From assembly GCA_964466595.1 (NCBI GenBank), contig CAYXNR010000008.1, positions 1-58,691 of the forward strand: a DNA stretch of 58,691 bases. The letters are read 5' to 3'. Made by a program: the position numbers and the translations under genes. Positions 1 to 8,575 of the stretch are shown one piece after another. Within the stretch, counting starts at the first letter, position 1. Each line of letters begins with the position of its first letter. This DNA is from JABDGC01 sp964466595. GTDB lineage: Bacteria > Pseudomonadota > Gammaproteobacteria > DSM-16500. Under the pieces are notes generated by a model that had not been told where the DNA came from, did no database searches, and worked only from the letters and a program-made list of their open reading frames with translations.

Positions 1-862
<862 letters not shown>

Positions 863-902
863 CCCCACTTCCGTACACTAGCTTCCCAACCCATCACTCC
901 TG

Positions 903-931
903 TTGCACATCCCCCCAATTCTGTCTATAAT
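903..931 (+). promoter_or_regulatory. Sigma70-type promoter for rplU-rpmA
   Basis: A -35 box TTGCAC at 903-908 and a perfect -10 TATAAT at 926-931 are separated by 17 bp, 43 bp upstream of the rplU start. Confidence 0.75.
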
Positions 932-973
932 CCCCTCACTTTTTGCATTCTAGCCTAGTGGAGTTGTTATCAT

Positions 974-1285
974 ATGCATGCCGTGATTATCAGTGGCGGT
1001 AAACAATATCGCGTTCAAGAAGGGGATATCCTCAAATTAGAAAAGCTGCCGCTTGAAGCGGGGGCAACACTTCACTTCGATCAAGTAGTCATGATCGGTG
1101 AAGGCGAAAACATTCAATTGGGAAAGCCCTATTTAACGGGCTGTACCGTAACAGCAGCTGTTCTGGAGCATGGGCGGCATGAGAAGGTGCGAATTTTAAA
1201 ATTCAGACGCCGTAAGCATCACATGAAGCGGATGGGGCATCGTCAAGCCTATACTCAGGTTAAAATAACAGAGATTAAAGCCTAA
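974..1285 (+). CDS. rplU: 50S ribosomal protein L21
   Basis: The 103-aa product has the L21 N-terminus (MHAVIISGGKQYRV) and the basic C-terminal rRNA-binding stretch FRRRKHHMKRMGHRQ, at the family's usual length. L21 binds 23S rRNA in the large subunit. The gene leads the conserved rplU-rpmA-obgE cluster, 26 bp before rpmA. A GGAG Shine-Dalgarno at 960-963 supports the ATG at 974, and a strong promoter lies at 903-931. Confidence 0.97.
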   Translation: MHAVIISGGKQYRVQEGDILKLEKLPLEAGATLHFDQVVMIGEGENIQLGKPYLTGCTVTAAVLEHGRHEKVRILKFRRRKHHMKRMGHRQAYTQVKITEIKA

Positions 1286-1311
1286 GCGCTTTAAGATAAA
1301 AGAGGTATTTC

Positions 1312-1611
1312 ATGGCACATAAGAAAGCCGGTGGTAGTACGCGAAACGGCCGCGATTCAAATCCAAAATATTTAGGGGTCAAGCAATTTGGTGGGCAGCT
1401 TGTGCATCCTGGTATGATTATTGTTCGTCAACGGGGTACGCATTTTCATCCTGGTCATCATGTGGGTATGGGTAGAGATCATACTTTATATGCCTTAATT
1501 GCAGGTGTGGTGGTCTTCAGTGTGAAAGGTCCTCTAAAGAAGCGCACGGTTAGCATTAAACCACTCAGTCAAGAAGTGAAAAAAGAAGAAGACACGGCAG
1601 CAGCAGCCTAA
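1312..1611 (+). CDS. rpmA: 50S ribosomal protein L27
   Basis: The 99-aa product begins MAHKKAGGSTRNGRDS, the L27 signature whose N-terminus reaches the peptidyl-transferase centre. There is no Firmicutes-type cleavable extension. The core ends around residue 85, followed by a Lys/Glu/Ala-rich tail longer than in E. coli. SD AGAGG lies about 8 nt upstream. It is co-transcribed with rplU and followed by an intrinsic terminator before obgE. Confidence 0.97.
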   Translation: MAHKKAGGSTRNGRDSNPKYLGVKQFGGQLVHPGMIIVRQRGTHFHPGHHVGMGRDHTLYALIAGVVVFSVKGPLKKRTVSIKPLSQEVKKEEDTAAAA

Positions 1612-1630
1612 AGTTTAAACATAACTCTCA

Positions 1631-1659
1631 AAAGCGGGCTTTGCCCCGCTTTTTTTATT
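1631..1659 (+). terminator. Rho-independent terminator after rpmA
   Basis: The stem AAGCGGG (1632-1638) pairs with CCCGCTT (1645-1651), with a T-rich run to 1659. It lies between rpmA and obgE, so obgE would be transcribed by read-through or from its own promoter. Confidence 0.85.
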
Positions 1660-1672
1660 TCTGGAACCAAGC

Positions 1673-2698
1673 ATGAAATTCATCGATGAGGCCAAAATTA
1701 AGGTAGAAGCCGGCAAGGGCGGCAATGGCTGCTGTAGCTTTCTACGACTTAAATTTATGCCAGAAGGCGGTCCGAATGGCGGCAATGGCGGTGATGGCGG
1801 CAGTATCTACTTGCTGGCAGACGAGAGTATCAATACCCTCGTGGATTATCGCTTTGTTCGTTTTTATAAAGCAGAGGATGGCGAAAAGGGCGGCAGCTGC
1901 GATTGTTCAGGAAAAGGTGGTGAGGATCTTGTTTTAAGGGTGCCCGTTGGGACGATGGTTTTCGATGAGCATACCAATGAATTAATTGTGGATTTAAACA
2001 GCCATGGACAGCAGGCCTGTGTAGCCCATGGCGGCCGCCATGGCATTGGTAACACCCATTTCAAAAGCAGTACTAATCGTGCACCTCGCCGTACTGTCCC
2101 CGGCGCCCCCGGCGATAAGCGCCTTTTGCGCTTAGAGCTTAAGGTCTTGGCAGATGTGGGTCTCGTGGGCCTCCCCAATGCCGGCAAGTCGACTCTTATA
2201 CGTGCTTTATCAGCCGCCCGCCCCAAGGTGGCTGAATACCCCTTTACCACGCTTTATCCTCATTTAGGCGTTGTACGAGCCTCCCGTTACCGCAGTTTTG
2301 TGCTAGCCGATCTACCCGGCCTCATTGAGGGGGCAGCAGAGGGGGCAGGGCTTGGTATTCGCTTTTTAAAGCACGTAGCCAGAACCCGGCTTCTTTGGCA
2401 GGTAGTGGATCTTGCCCCGCTTGAAGGCGATCCTTTGACTGATTTAAGGGTCATTGCGAGGGAGTTAGAAAAATACGATGGGGATTTATTAGCCAAGGAA
2501 CGCTGGTTAATTTTTAATAAAAGCGATTTAATTTCTCCTGAGCTCGCAAAAAAAGCAGTTCAAAAGATAATCAAGCAATTGAAGTGGACAGGAAAATATT
2601 TTGTTATTTCTGGGCTAGATAAAACAGGTACGAAGGAATTGGTGCAGCAGACGATGCATTATTTGGAAGAAAATAAGCATAAAGAACAGGAATCCTAA
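1673..2698 (+). CDS. obgE: GTPase Obg/CgtA
   Basis: The 341-aa product has the glycine-rich Obg fold at residues 1-158 (KGGNGC, GGNGGDGG) and a GTPase domain with G1 GLPNAGKS at about 166-173, G3 DLPG and G4 NKSD. Obg acts in 50S assembly and stress/cell-cycle control and binds the pre-50S particle. It sits downstream of rplU-rpmA in the conserved order, after a terminator. It lacks the long acidic tail of some homologues. Confidence 0.97.
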   Translation: MKFIDEAKIKVEAGKGGNGCCSFLRLKFMPEGGPNGGNGGDGGSIYLLADESINTLVDYRFVRFYKAEDGEKGGSCDCSGKGGEDLVLRVPVGTMVFDEHTNELIVDLNSHGQQACVAHGGRHGIGNTHFKSSTNRAPRRTVPGAPGDKRLLRLELKVLADVGLVGLPNAGKSTLIRALSAARPKVAEYPFTTLYPHLGVVRASRYRSFVLADLPGLIEGAAEGAGLGIRFLKHVARTRLLWQVVDLAPLEGDPLTDLRVIARELEKYDGDLLAKERWLIFNKSDLISPELAKKAVQKIIKQLKWTGKYFVISGLDKTGTKELVQQTMHYLEENKHKEQES

Positions 2699-2743
2699 TC
2701 CTTCATGGCGATCTGGTAAGCATTCATCATTATTCATATAAAC

Positions 2744-2857
2744 CCGTTCACCCTGAGCTTGTCGAAGGGTGAGCTTTATAACCCCGTTCGCCCTGAGCTT
2801 GTCGAAGGGTGAGCTTGTCGAAGGGTGAGCTTGTCGAAGGGTGAGCTTGTCGAAGGG
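2744..2857 (+). repeat. Left REP-like repeat array (16-bp tandem unit)
   Basis: One copy of CGTTCACCCTGAGCTTGTCG plus AAGGGTGAGCTT lies at 2747-2776. A second copy from 2784 has CGTTCG and continues as four tandem 16-bp units to 2857. Each TCACCCT...AGGGTGA can form a 7-bp stem. Confidence 0.85.
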
Positions 2858-2890
2858 CCTCTAAACAAAGCAAAGAAATGGAGAAATCTC

Positions 2891-3172
2891 ATGTTTTGGG
2901 TATATCTTTTAAAATGCGCAGACCAGAGTTACTACACTGGTCATACAGATAACCTAGAAAATCGACTTGCTCAGCATCACCTCAAAGTGTTCCCTGAGTG
3001 CTATACCTCAACAAAGCTGCCTGTTCAATTGGTTTTTTCTCAGGAATTTACAACTCGAGAAGAAGCTTTAGCTTCTGAAAGACAGATTAAAGGCTGGAGT
3101 CGGAAGAAAAAAGAAGCGCCCTTCGACAAGCTCACCCTTCGACAAGCTCACCCTTCGACAAGCTCAGGGTGA
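2891..3172 (+). CDS. Small GIY-YIG endonuclease inside repeat element
   Basis: The 93-aa product begins MFWVYLLKCADQSYYTGHT, the GIY-YIG core (VYLL, then YYTG), and continues with the family's R and E region (ENRLAQHH; TREEALASERQIKGW). The ATG at 2891 has a GGAG SD about 7 nt upstream; an earlier frame opening would start inside the repeat array. The last 17 codons (from 3119) and the stop lie within the right-hand repeat, so the C-terminus is repeat-encoded. YhbQ/UvrC-type GIY-YIG domains cut DNA; the target here is unknown. Confidence 0.85.
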   Translation: MFWVYLLKCADQSYYTGHTDNLENRLAQHHLKVFPECYTSTKLPVQLVFSQEFTTREEALASERQIKGWSRKKKEAPFDKLTLRQAHPSTSSG

Positions 3173-3176
3173 ACGG
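3119..3176 (-). repeat. Right REP-like repeat array, inverted relative to the left one
   Basis: Three copies of CCCTTCGACAAGCTCA in the orientation opposite to 2744-2857 end in CAGGGTGAACGG. They contain the 3' end and stop codon of the GIY-YIG gene. Confidence 0.85.
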
Positions 3177-3192
3177 ATTTATATGAATTATA

Positions 3193-3233
3193 TTCCTTAA
3201 TGAAGCGTAAAGTTTATACACTTCATTAAGGAA
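3193..3233. repeat. 13-bp perfect inverted repeat downstream of the GIY-YIG element
   Basis: TTCCTTAATGAAG (3193-3205) and CTTCATTAAGGAA (3221-3233) flank a 15-nt loop. There is no T-run, so it is not a classical terminator. A second REP-like stretch (GCGAGGAACGCAGTGACG, 3254-3271) follows. Confidence 0.6.
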
Positions 3234-3299
3234 TTATGTAACCTATACAATTGCGAGGAACGCAGTGACGAAGCAAGCCAAAGTTTACAAAGAGATATT

Positions 3300-3569
3300 T
3301 TAAGCAGTCGCCATTTTCTTCAATTGATTTTGAATACGGCTTTTATGTCGAGCTGCCTTGTTTTTATGAATAATTCCCTTGCTGACCATTTTATCAATAA
3401 TAGGCTGAGCTTCATGATAGCTGGTATCAGCTGCTTTCTTATCATTAGCAGTAATGGCAGTATGAATTTTCTTAATGGAAGTACGCAGTTGTGAACGCAT
3501 ACCCATGTTATGCTGACGGTGTTTTTCGGCTTGCCGCGCACGTTTTTTTGCTTGAGCTGTATTGGCCAA
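3300..3569 (-). CDS. rpsT: 30S ribosomal protein S20
   Basis: The 89-aa basic, helical product begins MANTAQAKKRARQAEKHR, the S20 signature; S20 binds 16S rRNA. The start codon is TTG at 3569, preceded by a GGAG SD. E. coli rpsT also starts with UUG, where the weak start takes part in translational autoregulation, so the feature looks conserved. It is a single-gene unit on the minus strand with its own promoter. Confidence 0.97.
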   Translation of the reverse strand: MANTAQAKKRARQAEKHRQHNMGMRSQLRTSIKKIHTAITANDKKAADTSYHEAQPIIDKMVSKGIIHKNKAARHKSRIQNQLKKMATA

Positions 3570-3612
3570 GGGGCTTTCTCCGCTAAGTGGTTAAATATTC
3601 TTTCCGGCGCCT

Positions 3613-3642
3613 ATGATGCACTAAACCTCTATTTATTGTCAA
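3613..3642 (-). promoter_or_regulatory. Putative rpsT promoter
   Basis: On the minus strand a perfect TTGACA (3642-3637) is followed after 18 bp by CATCAT (3618-3613), about 45 bp upstream of the TTG start. Confidence 0.5.
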
Positions 3643-3724
3643 TTCTTGAGGTGAATTGGGGGTAGCAGCGTGCTGCTTAAAATGATATAACTATCCCGCT
3701 TAACTTAGTTAAAGGACTTGATCG

Positions 3725-4444
3725 ATGCGACAGGTACCTCCTTATCTCGTTATTGGTTCGGGACGAGTAGCTAGGCATTTTCAATGCTATCTCAGCTACT
3801 TAGGTCTTCCTTTTAAACTGTGGTCGCGGCAAAGCAGTATTCAAGACTTAGTTGCCTTAAGTGAAACTTGTTCGCCGCTGCTGTTATTAATTAGCGATCA
3901 GGCAATTGCTAAATTTGTAGACACTCATCCCTTCTTAAAGAAAAAAAAGCTGGTTCATTTTTCTGGTTGTTTATCCTTGCCGGATATTCCGAGTGCCCAT
4001 CCCTTGATGTGCTTTACTTCCGAAATCTATACGCTGCAGACCTATCAAGCTATACCTTTTATCATTTCAGAGAGCGGCCCTGATTTTTCAGAACTCCTGC
4101 CAGGTTTATCCAATCAAGCTTATCGAATCAGCGAGCACTTGCGTCCCTATTATCATGCCCTCTGTGTCTTAGGGGGTAATTTCACAGCGCTCCTCTGGCA
4201 AAAATGTTTTAAGGAATTTGAAAATCGTTTTCAACTACCTCGACAGATTCTGCATCCCTATCTGCAACAAGCGATGCAGAATCTGCTAAGCGATTCAGAG
4301 CAGGCCTTAACCGGGCCCTTAGTGCGCCATGATCAGACAACCCTTGAAGCTAATTTACAGGCTTTAAAAAACGATGCCTTCCAAAAAGTCTATCAGGCTT
4401 TTGTAGAGGCTTATCAAACTCAACCTTCTTTTTCATCACCCTGA
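3725..4444 (+). CDS. panG: PanG-like (DUF2520/Rossmann) ketopantoate reductase candidate
   Basis: The 239-aa product opens with a nucleotide-binding Rossmann motif (GSGRVARHF, residues 11-19) and has a helical C-terminal domain like 6-phosphogluconate dehydrogenase-fold reductases. It lies 7 bp upstream of panB-panC-coaX, and no classical panE lies in the cluster. Francisella uses PanG, a reductase of this general kind encoded in its pan operon, to reduce ketopantoate to pantoate. By fold and context I infer the same role. Another DUF2520 oxidoreductase function cannot be excluded. Confidence 0.65.
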   Translation: MRQVPPYLVIGSGRVARHFQCYLSYLGLPFKLWSRQSSIQDLVALSETCSPLLLLISDQAIAKFVDTHPFLKKKKLVHFSGCLSLPDIPSAHPLMCFTSEIYTLQTYQAIPFIISESGPDFSELLPGLSNQAYRISEHLRPYYHALCVLGGNFTALLWQKCFKEFENRFQLPRQILHPYLQQAMQNLLSDSEQALTGPLVRHDQTTLEANLQALKNDAFQKVYQAFVEAYQTQPSFSSP

Positions 4445-4451
4445 GGTCAAG

Positions 4452-5270
4452 ATGAGTATTCATTCCATTGCGCGTCGCGCTCTTCACATTCAAGATTTTC
4501 AAGAGCGAAAATTAAAGGGCCCTAAAATTTCTATGGTCACCTGCTATGACTATTCTTCAGCTTCTATTTTGAATGAAAGCGAGATTGATTGTATTTTAGT
4601 TGGAGATAGTAGCAGTATGCTGATGCATGGTTGTGCGAATACGCTAGGTGCAACCGTCGATATGCTTGCTCAACATACTTTAGCTGTTGCCAAAGGCGCT
4701 CCCCATAAATTTATTATCGCTGATCTACCTTTTTGTTCTTATCGAAAAAATCGGACGCGTACCATGGATGCTGTTGAAAAATTAATGCGTGCTGGTGCAA
4801 ACGCGGTGAAATTAGAAGGTGCAGCCGGTAATCTTCAAACCATTCGACATCTCGTGGAAACCGGTATTCCTGTCATGGGACATCTTGGCCTCACCCCCCA
4901 AGCCATTCATGCCCTTGGTGGGTTTCGCGTACAAGGCCGTGTGGCTGAGGTAGCAAAGCGCTTAATTCAGGAAGCACAAGATATAACAACAGCAGGTTGT
5001 TTTGCTGTTGTTTTAGAATGTGTCCCTGCTGATTTAGCTGCGGAAATTACCACGCAGCTCTCTATTCCAACCATTGGCATCGGTGCAGGCCCTTATACTT
5101 CCGGTCAGGTTTTAGTATGGCAAGATTTGCTGGGCTTATCACAATCCTTTAAGCCAAAATTTTTAAAAACTTATTTAAATGGTTTTGAACTGGTACGTGA
5201 GGCACTCAATGCCTTTGATCAGGAAGTCAAACAAACCATTTATCCTGATCTCAAGGAGCATTGTTATTAA
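4452..5270 (+). CDS. panB: 3-methyl-2-oxobutanoate hydroxymethyltransferase
   Basis: The 272-aa product is full length for PanB. It shows MVTCYDYSSA, the Mg-binding aspartates in VGDSSSMLMHG and ADLPFCSY, the KLEGA glutamate and the LECVPA active-site segment. It makes ketopantoate from alpha-ketoisovalerate and methylene-THF, the first committed pantothenate step. It lies 7 bp after panG-like, and its stop (5268-5270) abuts the panC ATG at 5271, indicating translational coupling. Confidence 0.96.
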   Translation: MSIHSIARRALHIQDFQERKLKGPKISMVTCYDYSSASILNESEIDCILVGDSSSMLMHGCANTLGATVDMLAQHTLAVAKGAPHKFIIADLPFCSYRKNRTRTMDAVEKLMRAGANAVKLEGAAGNLQTIRHLVETGIPVMGHLGLTPQAIHALGGFRVQGRVAEVAKRLIQEAQDITTAGCFAVVLECVPADLAAEITTQLSIPTIGIGAGPYTSGQVLVWQDLLGLSQSFKPKFLKTYLNGFELVREALNAFDQEVKQTIYPDLKEHCY

Positions 5271-6032
5271 ATGACAGAAATAATTAAATCGCTTGCAGCT
5301 TGGCAGGCTTTGCGTCCTCGCTTAAATTCCGATTTAGGTTTTGTGCCGACCATGGGTAATTTACATGCGGGGCATCTCAGTCTTTTACAGCGTTCAAAAG
5401 CAGAAACAGCTGTTTCCCTTCTTAGTATTTTTGTGAATCCCACTCAATTTAATCAAGCAAACGATTATGTGCATTATCCTCGTACCCTTGAAGCTGATTT
5501 AGCGCTCGCAGAAGAGGCGAAAGTCGATTATGTTTTGCTGCCTCGCTATCAAGATCTTTATCCAGATGATTATGCTTATCAACTCAGAGAAGTAAAATTC
5601 AGTGAGCAGCTCGAAGGCAGCTATCGACCCGGACATTTTAGTGGCGTGCTCACAGTTGTTCTCAAGCTTTTGCTCTTAGCTCAGGCAAAATGCGCTTATT
5701 TTGGTGAAAAGGATTATCAGCAAGTCGAATTAGTCCGCGGGATGGTGCAGGCTTTTTTTATTCCAACAGAAATAATCAGCTGTCCGACGATTCGTAATGA
5801 ATTTGGTTTACCCTTAAGCTCCCGCAATAAACGCTTAACGAGTGAGCAATATCAGCAAGCCCAACATTTTCCCGCTCTTTTTCATTCTAAGCTTTTCTCC
5901 TGCGAGGAAATTAAAAAGCAATTGCAGGAGCTGGGTTTTGCAGTTGATTATATAGAGGAGTATGATGGACGGCGTTTTGCAGCAGTGAAGTTGGGTGAGG
6001 TGAGATTGATTGATAATATTGTAGTCGAATAA
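5271..6032 (+). CDS. panC: Pantothenate synthetase
   Basis: The 253-aa product has the HxGH-type ATP site (PTMGNLHAGHLSLLQ), FVNPTQFN, GEKDYQQ, and PTIRNEFGLPLSSRN, all PanC hallmarks. It ligates pantoate and beta-alanine using ATP. It is about 30 residues shorter than E. coli PanC, with a compact C-terminal domain. It directly abuts panB and is 3 bp from coaX. No panD (beta-alanine supply) is in the window. Confidence 0.95.
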   Translation: MTEIIKSLAAWQALRPRLNSDLGFVPTMGNLHAGHLSLLQRSKAETAVSLLSIFVNPTQFNQANDYVHYPRTLEADLALAEEAKVDYVLLPRYQDLYPDDYAYQLREVKFSEQLEGSYRPGHFSGVLTVVLKLLLLAQAKCAYFGEKDYQQVELVRGMVQAFFIPTEIISCPTIRNEFGLPLSSRNKRLTSEQYQQAQHFPALFHSKLFSCEEIKKQLQELGFAVDYIEEYDGRRFAAVKLGEVRLIDNIVVE

Positions 6033-6035
6033 TTT

Positions 6036-6818
6036 ATGATCTTATGCCTAGACGTTGGAAATAGTCACATTTACGGCGGTGTTTTTGAGCATGATAAACT
6101 CCTGCTCCAATTTCGCTACCCAAGCGATCTGCAATGTACCTCGGATCAGCTGGGTGTTTTTTTTAAAAGTATTTTGCGTGAAAACCAATTAGATCCTGCT
6201 CGCATCAAACAAATCGCAGTTTGCTCTGTTGTCCCCTCACTCGATTATTCACTGCGAGCCTCACTCATCAAATATTTTTCTCTTCAGCCTTTTTTTCTAA
6301 AAGCAGGGGTCAAGACCGGTCTTAAAATACATTATAAAAACACCCATGAGGTCGGTGCCGATCGCATTGCCGATAGTATTGCTGCCATGCAACTCTTTCC
6401 TGATAAAAATATCATTGTGATTGATTTGGGTACGGCAACAACTTTTGATATTATATCCAAAGATCATGCTTATCAGGGCGGCGTTATTATTCCGGGTATT
6501 CATATTGCCATGAAGGCTTTGAATGAAAATACCGCTAAATTACCGCCGGTGAATATCTTAAAGCCAACCGGCATTATTGGCCAAACAACTGTTTCCAATA
6601 TTCAAGCCGGCTTGTACTATAGTCATTTAGGAGCAATGCGTGAAATTATCAGCATGATTAGCAGGGAGCAATTCGAGAAAGAAAAACCGGTTGTGATCGG
6701 AACCGGTGGTTTTGCCAATTTATTTGAGGCAGAAGATATTTTTAACGTCATTATTCAGGATTTAGTGCTGCAAGGACTGCGGCTTGCCTTGCAGAAAAAC
6801 AGTGAGTTTGATGCATGA
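6036..6818 (+). CDS. coaX: Type III pantothenate kinase
   Basis: The 260-aa product has the ASKHA-fold phosphate loop CLDVGNSH at the N-terminus, GADRIADSIA, IDLGTATTFD and GGVIIPGI, the CoaX signature motifs. It phosphorylates pantothenate, the first CoA step, and is insensitive to CoA feedback, unlike CoaA. Placement after panC joins pantothenate synthesis to CoA entry in one transcript. Its stop overlaps the murJ start by 4 bp (ATGA). Confidence 0.95.
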   Translation: MILCLDVGNSHIYGGVFEHDKLLLQFRYPSDLQCTSDQLGVFFKSILRENQLDPARIKQIAVCSVVPSLDYSLRASLIKYFSLQPFFLKAGVKTGLKIHYKNTHEVGADRIADSIAAMQLFPDKNIIVIDLGTATTFDIISKDHAYQGGVIIPGIHIAMKALNENTAKLPPVNILKPTGIIGQTTVSNIQAGLYYSHLGAMREIISMISREQFEKEKPVVIGTGGFANLFEAEDIFNVIIQDLVLQGLRLALQKNSEFDA

Positions 6819-8365
6819 GTAAAGCCTTGCTTAAATCAACCACCGTGGTTGTGGCGATGACCTTCATCTCGCGAATCTTCGGATTTTTGCGCGATATGAT
6901 AACAGCGCAGGTTTTTGGTGCCGGTGCTGCCTTCGATGCTTTTTCAGTTGCTTTTAAAATTCCTAATTTTATGCGCCGCCTTTTTGCTGAAGGCTCTTTC
7001 TCACAGGCCTTTGTTCCAGTGTTATCAGAATATCAACAGCAAAAATCGCAGAATGAAATTAAAGCCTTTATTAACTCCATGGCCGGTTCCCTTGGTTTGG
7101 TGCTACTACTCGTTTCTCTTCTAGGCATCTTGCTCGCTCCCTGGATTGTACGCTTGTTTGCACCTGGTTTTGTAGCAGATGGCGAACGCTTTGCTTTGGC
7201 TGTAACACTCTTACGCATCACCTTTCCTTATCTCCTGTTTATTTCCTTAACTGCCTTTTGCGGCGCCATTTTAAATACCTACAGTCGTTATTGGGTGGCG
7301 GCTTTCACCCCCGTTTTTTTAAATCTTTGCATGATCATGGCCGCTTGGTGGTTGGTGCCTCATTTGCATATTCCCATTCAAGCCCTCGCCTGGGGCGTTT
7401 TTGTTGCCGGCCTCATTCAATTGGCTTTTCAAGCACCTTTTTTATGGCGCTTACGCTTGCTGCCTCGTCCGCGTATCAATTTTAAAAATAGTGGCGTCAA
7501 TCGGGTGTTGAAGTTAATGGTTCCTGCCTTATTCGGCGTTTCGGTGTCACAAATTAACTTATTGTTGGATACCCTCTTTGCTTCTTTTCTGATTGTAGGC
7601 TCTGTTTCTTGGTTATATTATTCTGATCGTCTGATGGAGTTTCCGCTGGGTGTTTTTGGTGTCGCGATCTCAACAGTCATTTTGCCGCATTTGTCTCGTC
7701 ATCATGCGACTACTTCTGCTCAGCAGTTTTCTTTGACCCTCGATTGGGCCTTAAGAATGGTTTTATTAATAGGTATACCAGCCGGGGTAGTCTTAAGCCT
7801 GCTTGCTGTTCCGCTCTTAAGTACCTTATTTCATTATGGTCGCTTTGATGATTACGCTGTGCTCATGGCCCGTAAAAGTGTGATGATGTTTGCTCTCGGT
7901 ATTGCGCCTTGCATGCTGATTAAGGTCTTGGCAGCTGGTTTTTATGCAAAGCAAAATTTAAGTACGCCTGTTCGCGTTGGCATCATTGCGATGGTAGCCA
8001 ACATGATTTTAAATCTGCTTTTTATTTTTCCACTCAAGCACGCGGGTATTGCTTTGGCTACTTCTTTGGCGGCTTTAGTGAATGCGAGTTTTTTATATTA
8101 TCATTTGCGAAAGGAGAATATTTATCAGCCGCGTTCTGGCTGGCAGTATTTTGTTGTACGACTTTGTTTTGCGAATCTTGTTTTGGCCTTGTGGCTTAGT
8201 TTTGGAGCAGGAGATGTATCAACCTGGCTTGTCCAATCCGGCCTCTGGCGTTTATTGCATTTATTTGGACTTTTATTTGCCTCACTTGTTATTTATTTTG
8301 CTGCTCTGTGGTTATCCGGTATTCGCTTACAGGATTTATTCATGCCTCAGACAGCAGCCTTGTAG
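6815..8365 (+). CDS. murJ: Lipid II flippase MurJ
   Basis: The 516-aa polytopic protein begins with the conserved stretch RIFGFLRDMITAQVFGAG and AEGSFSQAFVPV, typical of MurJ/MviN. About 14 hydrophobic segments are spread along it. It flips lipid II across the inner membrane for peptidoglycan synthesis. It overlaps coaX by 4 bp, so it is translationally coupled to the pan-coa genes. Confidence 0.96.
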   Translation: MSKALLKSTTVVVAMTFISRIFGFLRDMITAQVFGAGAAFDAFSVAFKIPNFMRRLFAEGSFSQAFVPVLSEYQQQKSQNEIKAFINSMAGSLGLVLLLVSLLGILLAPWIVRLFAPGFVADGERFALAVTLLRITFPYLLFISLTAFCGAILNTYSRYWVAAFTPVFLNLCMIMAAWWLVPHLHIPIQALAWGVFVAGLIQLAFQAPFLWRLRLLPRPRINFKNSGVNRVLKLMVPALFGVSVSQINLLLDTLFASFLIVGSVSWLYYSDRLMEFPLGVFGVAISTVILPHLSRHHATTSAQQFSLTLDWALRMVLLIGIPAGVVLSLLAVPLLSTLFHYGRFDDYAVLMARKSVMMFALGIAPCMLIKVLAAGFYAKQNLSTPVRVGIIAMVANMILNLLFIFPLKHAGIALATSLAALVNASFLYYHLRKENIYQPRSGWQYFVVRLCFANLVLALWLSFGAGDVSTWLVQSGLWRLLHLFGLLFASLVIYFAALWLSGIRLQDLFMPQTAAL

Positions 8366-8438
8366 TTCATTTTCAATATAATTATATGATTTTATTGTAA
8401 TATTTGAGTTTGTTCGCTCTTAGGGTACAAAAATCATT

Positions 8439-8538
8439 TTTGTCATTCTGAGCGCAGCGAAGAATCTATATTTCATTAGATAAGTCATATCCTTCGCTAC
8501 GCTCAGGATGACAAATTATGCTCAGGATGACAATCGAG
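8439..8538. repeat. REP-like inverted repeat in the murJ 3' intergenic region
   Basis: TTTGTCATTCTGAGCG plus CAGCGAAG (8439-8462) matches the reverse complement of 8492-8515 at 22 of 24 positions. A partial third copy (GCTCAGGATGACAA) follows at 8520-8533. The 'GTCATTCTGAGCG' repeat type is widespread in bacterial genomes. It occupies most of the 210-bp gap; otherwise I see nothing coding there. Confidence 0.75.
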
Positions 8539-8575
8539 AGCGCATATACATTAATACTTAATTTGAGATTAACTT

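Larger units (their letters stand above)
2732..3188 (+). mobile_element. 457-bp GIY-YIG element with 45-bp terminal inverted repeats
   Basis: Bases 2732-2776 match the reverse complement of 3144-3188 at 44 of 45 positions. Between them lies one gene, a GIY-YIG nuclease, with its own SD. Extra copies of the 16-bp unit GAGCTTGTCGAAGGGT extend the left side to 2857, and inverted copies occupy 3119-3176. The CCCTGAGCTTGTCGAAGGG palindrome is, from memory, a widespread REP-like repeat. No target-site duplication is obvious. Mobility is inferred from structure. Confidence 0.65.

Noticed and set aside
2744..2857. Regularly repeated 16-bp units resembling a CRISPR array
   Set aside because: The units are directly tandem without spacers and have an inverted counterpart at 3119-3176; no cas genes are present. 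They are REP-like repeats.
3254..3271. GCGAGGAACGCAGTGACG stretch as a regulatory RNA
   Set aside because: It looks like a fragment of a common REP-type repeat; no promoter or terminator supports an RNA gene.
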